From Oceanispirochaeta crateris (GTDB lineage: Bacteria > Spirochaetota > Spirochaetia > DSM-2461), in NCBI RefSeq assembly GCF_008329965.1, contig NZ_CP036150.1, positions 1,302,001 through 1,366,000 of the forward strand: 64,000 nt of DNA. The letters are read 5' to 3'. The notes under the pieces were generated by a model that was not told the DNA's origin, made no database searches, and saw nothing but the letters and a program-made list of their open reading frames with translations. The translations under genes were made by a program, and so were the position numbers. Positions 19,020-28,658 of this stretch are shown here, piece after piece. Position 1 is the stretch's first letter. Every line of letters begins with the position of its first letter.

Positions 19020-19774
19020 TCCATTTTTTCAAAATTATCAGAATTCATGTCAAGATTTTCATCTTTCATTTTATTTTCAACATAGGAAAATCTTGTCATG
19101 AATTTATGATTACAGTGATGCATGGCCTCGGCAGGATCAATATTCAGGTACCTGGCTATATTAACTACTGAGAATAGAAGATCTCCCACTTCTTCCAGAA
19201 GGTGGTCTTTATTCTCTGGTTCCACAGATCTTACTTCATCAATTTCTTCATGGACCTTGTCCCATACGGCATTGACATCTGGCCAGTCAAAACCAACTTT
19301 TGCAGCTTTTTTCTGAAGCTTATAAGCCCGTTCCAGTGGAGGAAGTCCTTTACTGACCTTATCAAGGATTGATTTTTTGGGAGACCGTCCTTCAACATGA
19401 ACCTTAATATCTTCCCATTGTTTAAGAACGTCATCCGGGCTATCTGCCGTTGAATCACCAAACACATGAGGATGACGCCTGATGAGTTTCTCTCTGATTC
19501 CGTCAAGAACATCAGCAATATTAAATTGACCTTCCTGCTGTTTCATATAAGCGATCATTGTGACTAGAAGATAAACATCACCGAGCTCTTCCTTTAAATG
19601 TTCATCATCTTTTTCTTTGATAGCATCGACGGCCTCATAAACCTCTTCGATAAAATCACTGCTCAAAGATTCAGGCGTTTGTTCTCTATCCCATGGGCAA
19701 CCACCTGGAGCTCTTAAGGCCTCAATAGTGAGGCATAAATCTTCAAAGCTGTTCTTTCTATTTTTTTGGTTCAT
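18989..19774 (-). CDS. mazG: Nucleoside triphosphate pyrophosphohydrolase MazG
   Basis: Hydrolyses (d)NTPs to NMP and pyrophosphate, a housecleaning and stringent-response-related activity. Two tandem MazG domains: LRAPGGCPWDREQTPESL with the metal motif EExxE-like FIEEVYEAVDAI and EELGDVYLL in the first, and EIDEVRS with LLEEVGDLLFSVVN in the second. 261 residues matches E. coli MazG. GGAG lies 5 nt before the ATG at 19774. A TATAAT-like box lies at 19801-19796, but no good -35 goes with it. Confidence 0.95.
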   Translation of the reverse strand: MNQKNRKNSFEDLCLTIEALRAPGGCPWDREQTPESLSSDFIEEVYEAVDAIKEKDDEHLKEELGDVYLLVTMIAYMKQQEGQFNIADVLDGIREKLIRRHPHVFGDSTADSPDDVLKQWEDIKVHVEGRSPKKSILDKVSKGLPPLERAYKLQKKAAKVGFDWPDVNAVWDKVHEEIDEVRSVEPENKDHLLEEVGDLLFSVVNIARYLNIDPAEAMHHCNHKFMTRFSYVENKMKDENLDMNSDNFEKMDQLWDESKLK

Positions 19775-19849
19775 AAGTTCTCCACTGGATATTGAATTAT
19801 ACCGTATTATAAGTAGACAGAATATATATTATCAGAAGTTGGATTTCAA

Positions 19850-20122
19850 TTAATCACTGTGATAACGACTGGCTTTTCCATAGATAAATAAGAATACAAA
19901 GGCCAATATAACAGATGATCCAATATTCAGGAGGTCCATACTGCTGCCGATGAAAATAGAACTCAGAAGAGCTCCCGAAAATGCACCCAACACTGAAATG
20001 ACAATGGCTCCCCATATGCCACCCAAATATTGTCGTTTCAGAACATAGACGCCCAAATAAGCGATTGTGAAGCCGCAGATGATATGAAGTAATATAAAAT
20101 TTAATTGAAATGATCCCAACAT
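19850..20122 (-). CDS. Small membrane protein (90 aa), unknown
   Basis: Three predicted membrane segments, with glycine-rich GGIWGAIVISVLGAFSGALL in the middle, somewhat like transglycosylase-associated (GlsB/YeaQ) proteins, though I cannot assign it there. The ATG at 20122 is chosen because AAGGAG lies 6 nt upstream; a longer reading would run into the preceding gene. It is the last gene of the cyclase-lipoprotein group, 10 nt after the lipoprotein stop. Confidence 0.7.
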   Translation of the reverse strand: MLGSFQLNFILLHIICGFTIAYLGVYVLKRQYLGGIWGAIVISVLGAFSGALLSSIFIGSSMDLLNIGSSVILAFVFLFIYGKASRYHSD

Positions 20123-20132
20123 CGTTTTCTCC

Positions 20133-20879
20133 TTAGTCCAGTACCGGATCTTCCTGTGCATCTTCCATAGACTGTATCTCCACAGTTCCCAAATATACGG
20201 GGACACTCATCAATGGTTGTAGATTTGTATCACTGATACCATAACTCATGGCGACAAAGGCAATCTCAATTGTTGGAGTGATATATCCCTCCCGATCCAA
20301 TACATCATTGATATCATCATCTTCAGAATACCTGTAGTTTTTTATAAATCGCTTAAAAGTTCCACTCACCGATCCTGAGATATATTTTGCATACCTAGCG
20401 GGTGTTCCATATTCATCAGTCATCGTCACATCATTCACTAGAATTGTGGGATCAGAGATCTGGTTCAATGCATCCGTAAAATCAATCTGTATAACATCAC
20501 CCTCACCTGTCCAGGCAATATTAGGGTATTGAATTGTACTATTTCCAACAAAGCCTATCTGATAAAAATCCAAATTTTCAGGAAGAGTCTCTCCCGATGG
20601 AAGGTCACTCAGGGTATAGCTGTAGTAGTAGTCAGGATCAAACATATCTTCATCTTCTGTGATTAATTCTTCCCCATCGTTGTAAATTTTGTAATACAGA
20701 ACATAGCCGTCAATCGTTTCAGAATCGGGCGTCTTGAAACCCACAACATAGGTTTCAGTTTGGTAAGCAATGGGTGGTTCCAGTGCTTCATAAACGGGTA
20801 AACCACAAGCAATGAGAATAAAGAACAGCGAAATACTGAAAATAACTATAAAATAAATATGGATATCAGTTGACTTCAA
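20133..20879 (-). CDS. Putative lipoprotein downstream of the adenylate cyclase
   Basis: A signal peptide with a hydrophobic core (YFIVIFSISLFFILIACG) ends in lipobox LIAC, so a lipid-anchored envelope protein is expected. The mature part is acidic and probably beta-rich; no family recognised. TTG at 20879 is preferred, because GAGG (20889-20886) is 6 nt upstream; an in-frame TTG at 20891 is the alternative. Either way the start overlaps the cyclase stop at 20866, suggesting coupled expression and perhaps a shared signalling role (inference). Confidence 0.75.
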   Translation of the reverse strand: MKSTDIHIYFIVIFSISLFFILIACGLPVYEALEPPIAYQTETYVVGFKTPDSETIDGYVLYYKIYNDGEELITEDEDMFDPDYYYSYTLSDLPSGETLPENLDFYQIGFVGNSTIQYPNIAWTGEGDVIQIDFTDALNQISDPTILVNDVTMTDEYGTPARYAKYISGSVSGTFKRFIKNYRYSEDDDINDVLDREGYITPTIEIAFVAMSYGISDTNLQPLMSVPVYLGTVEIQSMEDAQEDPVLD

Positions 20880-23262
20880 GTCCTTCCTCAAATCCCACTA
20901 GCTCATAGATTCTTACGGGTTTTTTCTTACCCTTAACTCTGATATCATCGAGTTCACGGCAGATTGCCCCTCGATCTTTCACTTGATTATAGGTGGATTC
21001 GCTAATGACAATGCTTGTATAATACTGCTTATTGATTCCTTCCAGTCTGGATGCAAGATTTACATTATCTCCCATTACCGTATAGTTCATACGCCCTTCA
21101 CTACCCATATTACCAACCGTTGAGACTCCTGAATTCAAACCGATACCAATATGGATTTGTTTTTCGGGTGGCCACTTACTATTGAGTTCATTCAAGATTT
21201 CAAGTTGTTTCAGCGAACACTTGCAAGATAAAAGTGCATGATCTTCTTGTGGAATGGGGGCTCCCCAAAAACACATGATGGCATCACCTATGTACTTATC
21301 CAGGGTCCCGCGGTATTCCATAACACAATCTGTCATGGCTGTCAGATACTCATTTAAAAGCTGGACAAGTTCTTGTGGAGACATAGTCTCCGAAAGAGTT
21401 GTAAAACTTCTTATATCCGAGAAAAATATTGTTGTGTCATTGTCTTCTCCACCCAGCTCAGGTGGCTTATCCATCATTTTTTCCACAACTACAGGGCTGA
21501 CATACTTACCAAACATCATCTTGATGCGTTTTTTATCAGATTCTTCGGTGATAACACGGTATAGAACAACAGCAATATAGATAAAGAAACTACCAATGCC
21601 CGGAGCAGAAAAATCAATCATTAGATTCTTAAACTCAAAAAGGATGGATATAACAATAAACTGTGCAAAAATCAAAAAGACCGTTAGCACAAGAGACCAA
21701 CCAGGACCGATACGGGATGTAAAAAAAGCAATAATCATGATAGAAAGGAAGAGAATCAATACATTCACCCAATAGGGTATATTGATAAGAAAATTATCCA
21801 TTAAAATAGTATTTAAAGCATTGGCATGGATTTCAACACCATACATCAGGCCGTAAGGAGTCGTTTTTTCATCATCGGCAATACCCTGGGCAAAGGCTCC
21901 GACCATAAGGATTTTGTTTCCCACAGCCTTGGTTCTCGGCCAGCTGGTCGGATCCATACCGGGGACTCTGGAGGCATAACCGGAATAAGAGCGCACAGGG
22001 AAGGTCTGATATCCTCCACGGGATGAATTGGACCTGGTACCCATATAGTTGATAAGCATCTGACCACGGTCATCTATGGGAATTGTAATATCTCTCACAA
22101 TCCTTGATTTGCCTTCGGAAATAATGTTTCCTTCTGCATCAATTTCTGGAAACTCATCGGTAATGACATAGGGTTCCCACTGAGCACTGTCTGAATTAAA
22201 GTATTCAACATCATGTATTGTAATATGATCACCAATGACAACTTCCAGATCTGACAGGCTCTTATTGAAGTAATGAACCGCCAAAGACAGTGTGATTGAT
22301 GGAATAAAATGATCTTCCAGGTGATAAACCACATAATATGATTTATCTGGATTACCATCATTATCGCTGTCTTCTATCCGTGGTGCTGAATTTTCCTGAA
22401 CATCTTTCTTCAGCTGATTTAAGATCTTATCCGTTAGAGGATATTCAATAGTTTGAAATTGACCGTCTTTATCAACCCAGGCAAGACGTTCCTGATTTTC
22501 AAGATCGATCGAATAGGAGCTGCTTAATTCATCAACATCCAAGGTCTTTAGTACGACACTGGACTTAGCGATGAGCTGCTGACGCCTGTATTTTTTATCA
22601 TAGTCATCATAAAAATTGGCATGTCCATAACCGTAAGCGGCTCTTCCATAGGGTTTTAAGGGAGATTGTAGACCATAATACTCAATGACGCGGGATGTAT
22701 CACCCTGAATATTATGGATTTCACCATATTTATCATACAGAATCTGCTGCCTTGCAAAAAACTCTTCTGCTTCGTTTTCTGACATTGGGGTCCGCTTCAA
22801 GACGGTTTCTATGAAGACTCTTCCATTTTCTTGAATAGCTTCAGTTAGAATAACATCATCATAGGCGTTATTATCTGGTTCTATAAAAAAAATATCCAAA
22901 AATAAAGCGGATTCTCTCTGACTTTGATCCTGGATTCTGGAAAAGGCATCCAGGAGATTAGCGTGTCGATAGCGTTCAAACGGCCATCTACCAAAAGCAT
23001 TCAGACTATTAAAATCAATACCTAGTATAAGGATATCAGGTGAAATCTGAGGATTCCGTTTTTCAATGGTCACCCCTTCCTGAATTCTCGTTTGCTCAAA
23101 AACTGTTTTTAAATTGAAATGAAGATCAAGGAGTTTGTGTTCCATATGATCAAATATGGATGTTGAAGCGGTTAAGCCCCAGAAAAGGAGGAAGAAAAGA
23201 AACCCGAGAACTAGGCTGAAATACTTCACATTCAGAATCTTACCACGGTTCTTCCCTTCCAT
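20866..23262 (-). CDS. CHASE2-domain class III adenylate/guanylate cyclase
   Basis: Membrane sensor cyclase making cAMP (or cGMP). One N-terminal membrane segment (about residues 12-32), a large extracytoplasmic CHASE2 region (about 35-465; ILILGIDFNSLNAFGRWPFER, NILMVGAFAQGI), three membrane segments (about 475-560), and a C-terminal cyclase domain (from about 600). Metal Asp residues are in IFFSDIRSF and KYIGDAIM; the Lys of DKYIGD favours adenine; transition-state Asn/Arg are in NLASRLEG. AAGGGAG precedes the ATG. It follows a YfgM-like gene by 33 nt and overlaps the lipoprotein. Confidence 0.93.
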   Translation of the reverse strand: MEGKNRGKILNVKYFSLVLGFLFFLLFWGLTASTSIFDHMEHKLLDLHFNLKTVFEQTRIQEGVTIEKRNPQISPDILILGIDFNSLNAFGRWPFERYRHANLLDAFSRIQDQSQRESALFLDIFFIEPDNNAYDDVILTEAIQENGRVFIETVLKRTPMSENEAEEFFARQQILYDKYGEIHNIQGDTSRVIEYYGLQSPLKPYGRAAYGYGHANFYDDYDKKYRRQQLIAKSSVVLKTLDVDELSSSYSIDLENQERLAWVDKDGQFQTIEYPLTDKILNQLKKDVQENSAPRIEDSDNDGNPDKSYYVVYHLEDHFIPSITLSLAVHYFNKSLSDLEVVIGDHITIHDVEYFNSDSAQWEPYVITDEFPEIDAEGNIISEGKSRIVRDITIPIDDRGQMLINYMGTRSNSSRGGYQTFPVRSYSGYASRVPGMDPTSWPRTKAVGNKILMVGAFAQGIADDEKTTPYGLMYGVEIHANALNTILMDNFLINIPYWVNVLILFLSIMIIAFFTSRIGPGWSLVLTVFLIFAQFIVISILFEFKNLMIDFSAPGIGSFFIYIAVVLYRVITEESDKKRIKMMFGKYVSPVVVEKMMDKPPELGGEDNDTTIFFSDIRSFTTLSETMSPQELVQLLNEYLTAMTDCVMEYRGTLDKYIGDAIMCFWGAPIPQEDHALLSCKCSLKQLEILNELNSKWPPEKQIHIGIGLNSGVSTVGNMGSEGRMNYTVMGDNVNLASRLEGINKQYYTSIVISESTYNQVKDRGAICRELDDIRVKGKKKPVRIYELVGFEEGLEVN

Positions 23263-23295
23263 TATATACTCCCTTTCTATACGGCTTTATATCAA

Positions 23296-23976
23296 TCAGC
23301 TACCATATTTTATAGCAATTATACGGCTTTTAGCCAGGTTATTCCAATTGGAAGACCCATATTCCTCACTGATGCGGTTATAGTATTCCTCAGCTTTACT
23401 GCCGTCTCCGAGGCCTTCACTCAGGCGTCCCAGATTAAAAAGAACCTCAGGAATAGCTGCAGAAACATCTTTGTAATCTGCTATCGTTCTTTCCAGAAGT
23501 GAAATGGCTTCTTCTATGTCGCCGGCTTCCTCTTCCATGGCAGCCGCATTTATAAGAGCGACAGGAGCTATATAACTTGTTGCAAAATTATCGGCAAGAG
23601 CTTTGTAAGCTGCTGCGGAACCGGCCCAGTCTTCAGAGTCAGCAAGGATCTGAGCTTCTGCATATAAACCTCTCATGTGGGCATAAAGGTTTTTATAGTT
23701 TGTTTTTGAATCGGCTATCAAAGCAGTTAACTCATCTTTGAGTTCTGCTTTATCCTCTTCCGCCGCGCCCAGATAGTCCTGAAGAACAGATTCAATCTGC
23801 TCGGCTGCTTGAACTGATTTTTCTGCTTTTTTATTGGACCTATATTCAACGGCACCGATGGCTACCAAAATAAGCACAAAAAACACCGAAGCGATAATCA
23901 AATATTTCCTGTGATCACGAATAAGGATAGATACCTTTTCAGTCAGGGTGGATTCAGTATTACTTTTAACGTTCAA
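23296..23976 (-). CDS. YfgM-like membrane-anchored TPR protein
   Basis: A 226-residue protein: cytoplasmic basic N-terminus, one membrane segment (YLIIASVFFVLILVAIGAV, about residues 25-43), then alanine-rich helical TPR repeats (AALINAAAMEEEAGDIEEAI, PEVLFNLGRLSEGLGDGSKAEEYY). This is the YfgM/TPR_21 layout, an accessory of periplasmic chaperone networks in E. coli. The start is TTG at 23976, with AGGAG 9 nt upstream. Between the sigma54 activator and the cyclase in a long minus-strand operon. Confidence 0.8.
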   Translation of the reverse strand: MNVKSNTESTLTEKVSILIRDHRKYLIIASVFFVLILVAIGAVEYRSNKKAEKSVQAAEQIESVLQDYLGAAEEDKAELKDELTALIADSKTNYKNLYAHMRGLYAEAQILADSEDWAGSAAAYKALADNFATSYIAPVALINAAAMEEEAGDIEEAISLLERTIADYKDVSAAIPEVLFNLGRLSEGLGDGSKAEEYYNRISEEYGSSNWNNLAKSRIIAIKYGS

Positions 23977-24022
23977 TTATTAACTCTCCTTCTTAAAGAC
24001 CCGGTGTGATCCGGAAAAATTC

Positions 24023-25531
24023 CTATACTTTAATCTCCAGATCCTTCATTAGTCTGGACAAGTAAGTTCTCTGTATACCCAACTTCGCAGCTGTCTCGGT
24101 CTGATTATTATTACAGTTACCGAGTACTCTTTTTATATAATTTTTTTTAAATATATTCACTGCCTCTTTCAGGCTTTTTCCTTTATATCCCGGCATAGAA
24201 CGCTCTTTTTCTCTTGATAGGAGAAGATCCTCCGTATCAATAAGGGATACCTTAGAGACAATGACCGCTCTTTCAATTACATTTTCAAGTTCTCTCACAT
24301 TGCCGGGCCAACTGTAGGAAAATAGCAACTCTCTTGCTTCCGGCGAAATACCTTTGATATCCTTCCTGTTCCTGGCCGAATACTTACTCAGAAAATAATC
24401 GCTAAGGACTTCAATATCATCCGCCCGGTCTCTTAGAGCCGGTATATTCACAGGTAGCACATTGAGTCTGTAGTAAAGGTCTTCTCTAAAAGAGCCCTTG
24501 TCTACCATGCTTTCAAGATTTCTGTTGGTAGCAGCGATAATCCTGACATCAACCATGATGGTGTCAGATGACCCCAGGGGTTCAAATTGTTTATTCTGGA
24601 GAACTCTCAACAGTTTAGCCTGAACATTCAGACTAATTTCCCCAATCTCATCCAGAAAAATTGTCCCACCATCTGCCAGTGAAAAACGACCTAATCGTTC
24701 ATTGGAAGCATCTGTAAATGCACCCTTAACATGACCGAATAGCTCACTTTCAAGCAATTCTTCTGGAATGGCTGCACAATTGAGCCTAACAAATGTTTCT
24801 TTACTCCGGGGACTCCTCAAATGGACCTGTTCGGCAAAAAGTTCTTTACCTACACCACTCTCTCCTGTTATTAAAACAGGCGAGTCTGATTTTGAAATCT
24901 TATCCGTAATTCCTAAAAGTTGCTCTATCTCACTACTTTTAAAAATCATCTTATGAAACCCGCTATCAGACTCTACACGATCCTGAAGGCGAAACAGTTC
25001 ATCTTTGACCTTTTTAAATGATTGGGCATTCTGATATGCTAAAGATGCCTGATTGGTAAATATTTCCAACCATTCAAGATCCTCTTCTGTAAAGTTGCTT
25101 CCATTCTCTTTGTTGATGACTTCTATGACTCCAACGCACTGATCTTTCATCCTTAAAGGGACAGCAAGAATTGAGGTTGTTTTATAACCAACATCTTTAT
25201 CAATTTCGGAAAAAAAACGAGGATCATTTTCAACATCATTCACAATGAGGGATGTATTATTCTGGGCGACCCATCCGGCTATGCCCTCCCCCATTTTTAC
25301 AGTGAATTTCCGAACTTCCTCACTCTTTGTTCCCAGAGCTATTTCAAAATATAGAAGGTCTGTTTCTGTATCAAGTAAAAGAAGAGAAGAAGACTCGCCC
25401 CCGGTGAGGCGAGTCGACGATTCAAGGATATGAGTCATAAGAACGCGGACATCTGTATAATTTGAGTTAATAAGATTATTAATCTCAATCAGTGTATCCA
25501 GTCTTTTTCGATCAACTTTGTCAGCAACCAT
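24023..25531 (-). CDS. GAF-domain sigma54-dependent transcription activator
   Basis: A 502-residue enhancer-binding protein: N-terminal GAF sensor (about residues 25-165), AAA+ domain (about 190-425) with Walker A GESGVGKE and Walker B GGTIFLDEIGE, and C-terminal Fis-type helix-turn-helix (NQTETAAKLGIQRTYLSRLM). The sigma54-contacting loop reads GAFTDA rather than GAFTGA. There is no receiver domain, so a small ligand in the GAF domain is the likely input. The gene starts 12 nt after the rpsA stop with no Shine-Dalgarno, so it is probably cotranscribed with rpsA. Target promoters are not evident in the window. Confidence 0.93.
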   Translation of the reverse strand: MVADKVDRKRLDTLIEINNLINSNYTDVRVLMTHILESSTRLTGGESSSLLLLDTETDLLYFEIALGTKSEEVRKFTVKMGEGIAGWVAQNNTSLIVNDVENDPRFFSEIDKDVGYKTTSILAVPLRMKDQCVGVIEVINKENGSNFTEEDLEWLEIFTNQASLAYQNAQSFKKVKDELFRLQDRVESDSGFHKMIFKSSEIEQLLGITDKISKSDSPVLITGESGVGKELFAEQVHLRSPRSKETFVRLNCAAIPEELLESELFGHVKGAFTDASNERLGRFSLADGGTIFLDEIGEISLNVQAKLLRVLQNKQFEPLGSSDTIMVDVRIIAATNRNLESMVDKGSFREDLYYRLNVLPVNIPALRDRADDIEVLSDYFLSKYSARNRKDIKGISPEARELLFSYSWPGNVRELENVIERAVIVSKVSLIDTEDLLLSREKERSMPGYKGKSLKEAVNIFKKNYIKRVLGNCNNNQTETAAKLGIQRTYLSRLMKDLEIKV

Positions 25532-25543
25532 AGTACTGAAAGA

Positions 25544-27244
25544 TCAGCTTTCTTTATCCTTGAGCATATCCGCGAGTGTGAAGGTAGAATCACCACCATC
25601 ATCTTCATGAATATACTTGGATATTTCCTTTTTCTGTTCTCTTAGTTTCATCTCTTTAACAGAGAGGGAAAGCTTCTGCTTTCCTGGCTGAAGTTCAATA
25701 ACAGAGGCTGAAATCTTTTCCCCAACCTTATACTTGCCCAGCATCTCATCCGGATCGGCATCACGATCTTCACTGAGGTTGTTTTTATGTACTAATCCCT
25801 CGATATCACCCTGAACTTTAACAAAGAGTCCAAAATCTGTGATATTGGAGACTTCACCTTCTATGACACTTCCCTTGGGATAAATTCTTAGCAGTTCTGC
25901 CCATGGATCTTCGGAAAGCTGTTTTACTCCAAGACGTATGCGATGAGCTTCAACGTCAACATTAGTAACGGTGACATCGATTTCTTCCCCTTCGGTCAAC
26001 ATAGAAGAAGGATTCTTAATTTTTTTGGTCCATGATAAATCATCGACATGGAGAAACCCGTCAATCCCTTCTTCAAGTTCAATAAAAGCACCGGCATTGG
26101 TCACTTTTTTGATTTCTCTTTTCAGCTTCATTCCCACTGGATACTTTGCTTCCATTTCATCCCAGGGGTTAGGAAGGACCTGTTTCATTCCGAGAGAAAT
26201 ACGACCATCATGTATATCGTAACCAAGAATCATGGCTTCGACTTCATCTCCGATATTCATGAGTTCTTTAGGATGCTTGATCCGTTTTACCCAAGATAAT
26301 TCAGAAATATGAGCCAGTCCCTCAATGCCCTCTTCAATTTCAATGAAAGCACCAAATTCGGTTAACTTTGTGACTTTTCCTTTGACGACATCTTCTACCT
26401 GGTAACGATCTTCAAAACTGGACCAAGGATCTTCTGTGAAATGTTTAAGTGAAAGATTGATTTTTTCATCTTCCGGTTCAAGACGAATCACTTTCAGCTT
26501 GATTCCCTGGCCTTTCTTCACATAATCTTTGGGTCTGTTCACATGGCCCCAACTCATATCATTGATATGCAGAAGACCATCAAATCCGCCCAAATCTATA
26601 AAAGCACCAAAGGATGTAAAACTCTTTACAACACCTGTTACTTCATCATTAATGGATGTTTTTTCAAAAAATTCTTTCTTAGCAGCAGAAAGTCTTTCTT
26701 CAAGAAGCTCTCTTCTAGAAAGAACAATGTTTACTTTCTTATCGTTATACAATCTTTCAATGTAGAAATCGGATTCTAGACCCACATACTCTTCGGGTTC
26801 TTCGATTCTATGCAGGTCCATCTTTGAAATGGGAATAAAAGCTCTCACTTCGATTCCGAGATCAACCTCAAAACCACCCTTTATAGATTTTACAACTTTA
26901 CCTTTAATTGTCTTGTGATCCTGAAAGGCATCGCGGAGTTCTTTCCACATGACCTTTGCATCAGCTTTCTTCTTGGAAACGACAATTTCGCCGTGTTTCC
27001 CTTCTCTTTTAACGAGGACTACAGAAACAATTTCACCAATAACAGGAGCTTCTTTGAACTCGGCAAGTGGTATTTTTCCTTCAGATTTATAGCCAATATC
27101 AATAAATACAAATTCACTGTCTACCTGAATGACATGGCCATCTACCAGCTGTCCTTCCTCAAGCTGGTCCATAGCCTTCAGGTATTCTTCCTGAAGTTGT
27201 GTCTGGCTGTTGTTCTCTGCTGCAGCAGCATCCGTCTTTCCCAT
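25544..27244 (-). CDS. rpsA: 30S ribosomal protein S1
   Basis: Binds mRNA and helps it onto the 30S subunit. Six S1 repeats in 566 residues, e.g. VVKSFTSFGAFIDLGGFDGL, KVTKLTEFGAFIEIEEGIEG and EVSNITDFGLFVKVQGDIEG, the length and repeat number of E. coli S1. AGGAG lies 7 nt before the ATG at 27244. It follows cmk by 20 nt, the conserved cmk-rpsA order. S1 helps load weakly led mRNAs, so it is relevant to the leaderless promoters noted here. Confidence 0.97.
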   Translation of the reverse strand: MGKTDAAAAENNSQTQLQEEYLKAMDQLEEGQLVDGHVIQVDSEFVFIDIGYKSEGKIPLAEFKEAPVIGEIVSVVLVKREGKHGEIVVSKKKADAKVMWKELRDAFQDHKTIKGKVVKSIKGGFEVDLGIEVRAFIPISKMDLHRIEEPEEYVGLESDFYIERLYNDKKVNIVLSRRELLEERLSAAKKEFFEKTSINDEVTGVVKSFTSFGAFIDLGGFDGLLHINDMSWGHVNRPKDYVKKGQGIKLKVIRLEPEDEKINLSLKHFTEDPWSSFEDRYQVEDVVKGKVTKLTEFGAFIEIEEGIEGLAHISELSWVKRIKHPKELMNIGDEVEAMILGYDIHDGRISLGMKQVLPNPWDEMEAKYPVGMKLKREIKKVTNAGAFIELEEGIDGFLHVDDLSWTKKIKNPSSMLTEGEEIDVTVTNVDVEAHRIRLGVKQLSEDPWAELLRIYPKGSVIEGEVSNITDFGLFVKVQGDIEGLVHKNNLSEDRDADPDEMLGKYKVGEKISASVIELQPGKQKLSLSVKEMKLREQKKEISKYIHEDDGGDSTFTLADMLKDKES

Positions 27245-27264
27245 AACCGTTCCGTTCTCCTGAA

Positions 27265-27903
27265 TTAGTTTAATTCTTTAATTTTACCTGTTACTTTCTC
27301 ACATACTTGCTCTAACGTCAAGGCGGATGTATCTAAATATAAGGCGTCCTCAGAGATGATAAGGCTGCCCTCTTCTTTGTTTCTGTCAATGACATCCCGC
27401 TGTCGGATTCCTTCTAAAATATCCTCATAATCCAGATCGCTAACACCCTGCTTAAATCGTCTTTCAGCACGGATTTCGGGGGAAGCATCTAAAAAGACCT
27501 TTACCTCCGCTTGAGGGAAAACAACAGTTGTCATATCTCGTCCTTCGGCAACGAGATCCAGTGTATGGCTAATGTTTCTCAGTTTATCATTTACAATATG
27601 CCTTATAGGCACGATTGCCGAAACCTGAGCTACAATTTTATCCACGGCGTCGCTGTGAAGTTCGTCTTCTACATCTTCACCGTTCATATACAATCGGTTT
27701 TCCCGAATTTCCATTTCAGTTTGTTTCGCTAATTCAACCGCTTTTTTTTCATCCTGAAAACTCAGATTGCTCCTCAATAACAGGAGGGAGACAGCTCTGT
27801 AAAAATTTCCAGAATTGAGGTTAAAATAGTTCATTTCCCTGGCAATGGCCGAGGCGATACTGCTTTTTCCAACCCCCGCGGGTCCGTCAATGGCAACGAT
27901 CAT
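27265..27903 (-). CDS. cmk: Cytidylate kinase
   Basis: Phosphorylates CMP and dCMP with ATP. P-loop DGPAGVGKSSIA at residues about 6-17, NMP-binding LNSGNFYRA, AEGRDMTTVVFP and the lid LDASPEIRAERRFKQ. 212 residues is typical. The ATG overlaps the stop of the upstream pseudouridine synthase gene by 4 nt (ATGA). The substrate links it loosely to the nucleoside genes at 48-57 kb. Confidence 0.95.
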   Translation of the reverse strand: MIVAIDGPAGVGKSSIASAIAREMNYFNLNSGNFYRAVSLLLLRSNLSFQDEKKAVELAKQTEMEIRENRLYMNGEDVEDELHSDAVDKIVAQVSAIVPIRHIVNDKLRNISHTLDLVAEGRDMTTVVFPQAEVKVFLDASPEIRAERRFKQGVSDLDYEDILEGIRQRDVIDRNKEEGSLIISEDALYLDTSALTLEQVCEKVTGKIKELN

Positions 27904-28658
27904 CTTTTAGGCTTCCCCCGGTTATTTTTTTTATTCTCCAAGGCCTGATTTTTAAGTTGTTCCACCTCTCGGGGGGTCAACTTTCTAAAACGTCCGGAGG
28001 CAAGACCGGTGAGCTTTATATTTCCGACTCTGATCCTGTGAATACTTTTCAACGTGATGTTTCGGGATAGAAAGACCTTGCGAAGTTCCTTGTTTTTTCC
28101 TTCTTCAAGGACAATATGTACAGTTCTGGTCCCTTTGAAAGTATAATTTTTCAAGCGAAAGAATTCTCCCTGGACGGAGATACCTTTTTTGAACTGTTCC
28201 ATCAGTTCTCCGGGGATTTCCTTCTTTGTTGTTACAACATACTCTTTTTCCACATGGGAAGAGGGATGAGTCATCAGCTTTGAAAAATCACCATCGTTTG
28301 TAAAGAAAAGAAGTCCGGATGTCATATAATCCAGACGGCCAACATTGAAAAGTCGGCGATGTGTAGCATCAGAAAGCAGATCTATAGCCAGAGGCCTTCC
28401 GTCACGATCCTGATTTGAGCATATAAAACCTGATGGTTTATGCAAAGCAATATAAACATGTTCTTTTTCAGGATGCACCGGGCGTCCATTATAACAGACC
28501 TCATCTCCATCGCTGACTTTTGTTCCTGGGGTCAGAACGGACTTTCCGTTTACCGAAACCCGGCCTTCACTGATATACTCTTCACATTTTCTCCGACTGC
28601 CGACTCCGCAGCGCGCCAGATAAACCTGTAATCTCAGCTGTTCTTCAATCTTATCCAT
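27900..28658 (-). CDS. RluB/RsuA-family rRNA pseudouridine synthase
   Basis: Isomerises a specific uridine in rRNA. N-terminal S4 RNA-binding domain (RLQVYLARCGVGSRRKCEEYI, VSVNGK) and the RsuA-type catalytic domain with GRLDYMTSGLLFFTNDG containing the catalytic Asp, and ITLKSIHRIRVGNIKL near the end. 252 residues. Position after scpB is the usual place for rluB, so a 23S rRNA target is likely but not proven. It overlaps scpB by 8 nt and cmk by 4 nt. Confidence 0.92.
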   Translation of the reverse strand: MDKIEEQLRLQVYLARCGVGSRRKCEEYISEGRVSVNGKSVLTPGTKVSDGDEVCYNGRPVHPEKEHVYIALHKPSGFICSNQDRDGRPLAIDLLSDATHRRLFNVGRLDYMTSGLLFFTNDGDFSKLMTHPSSHVEKEYVVTTKKEIPGELMEQFKKGISVQGEFFRLKNYTFKGTRTVHIVLEEGKNKELRKVFLSRNITLKSIHRIRVGNIKLTGLASGRFRKLTPREVEQLKNQALENKKNNRGKPKR

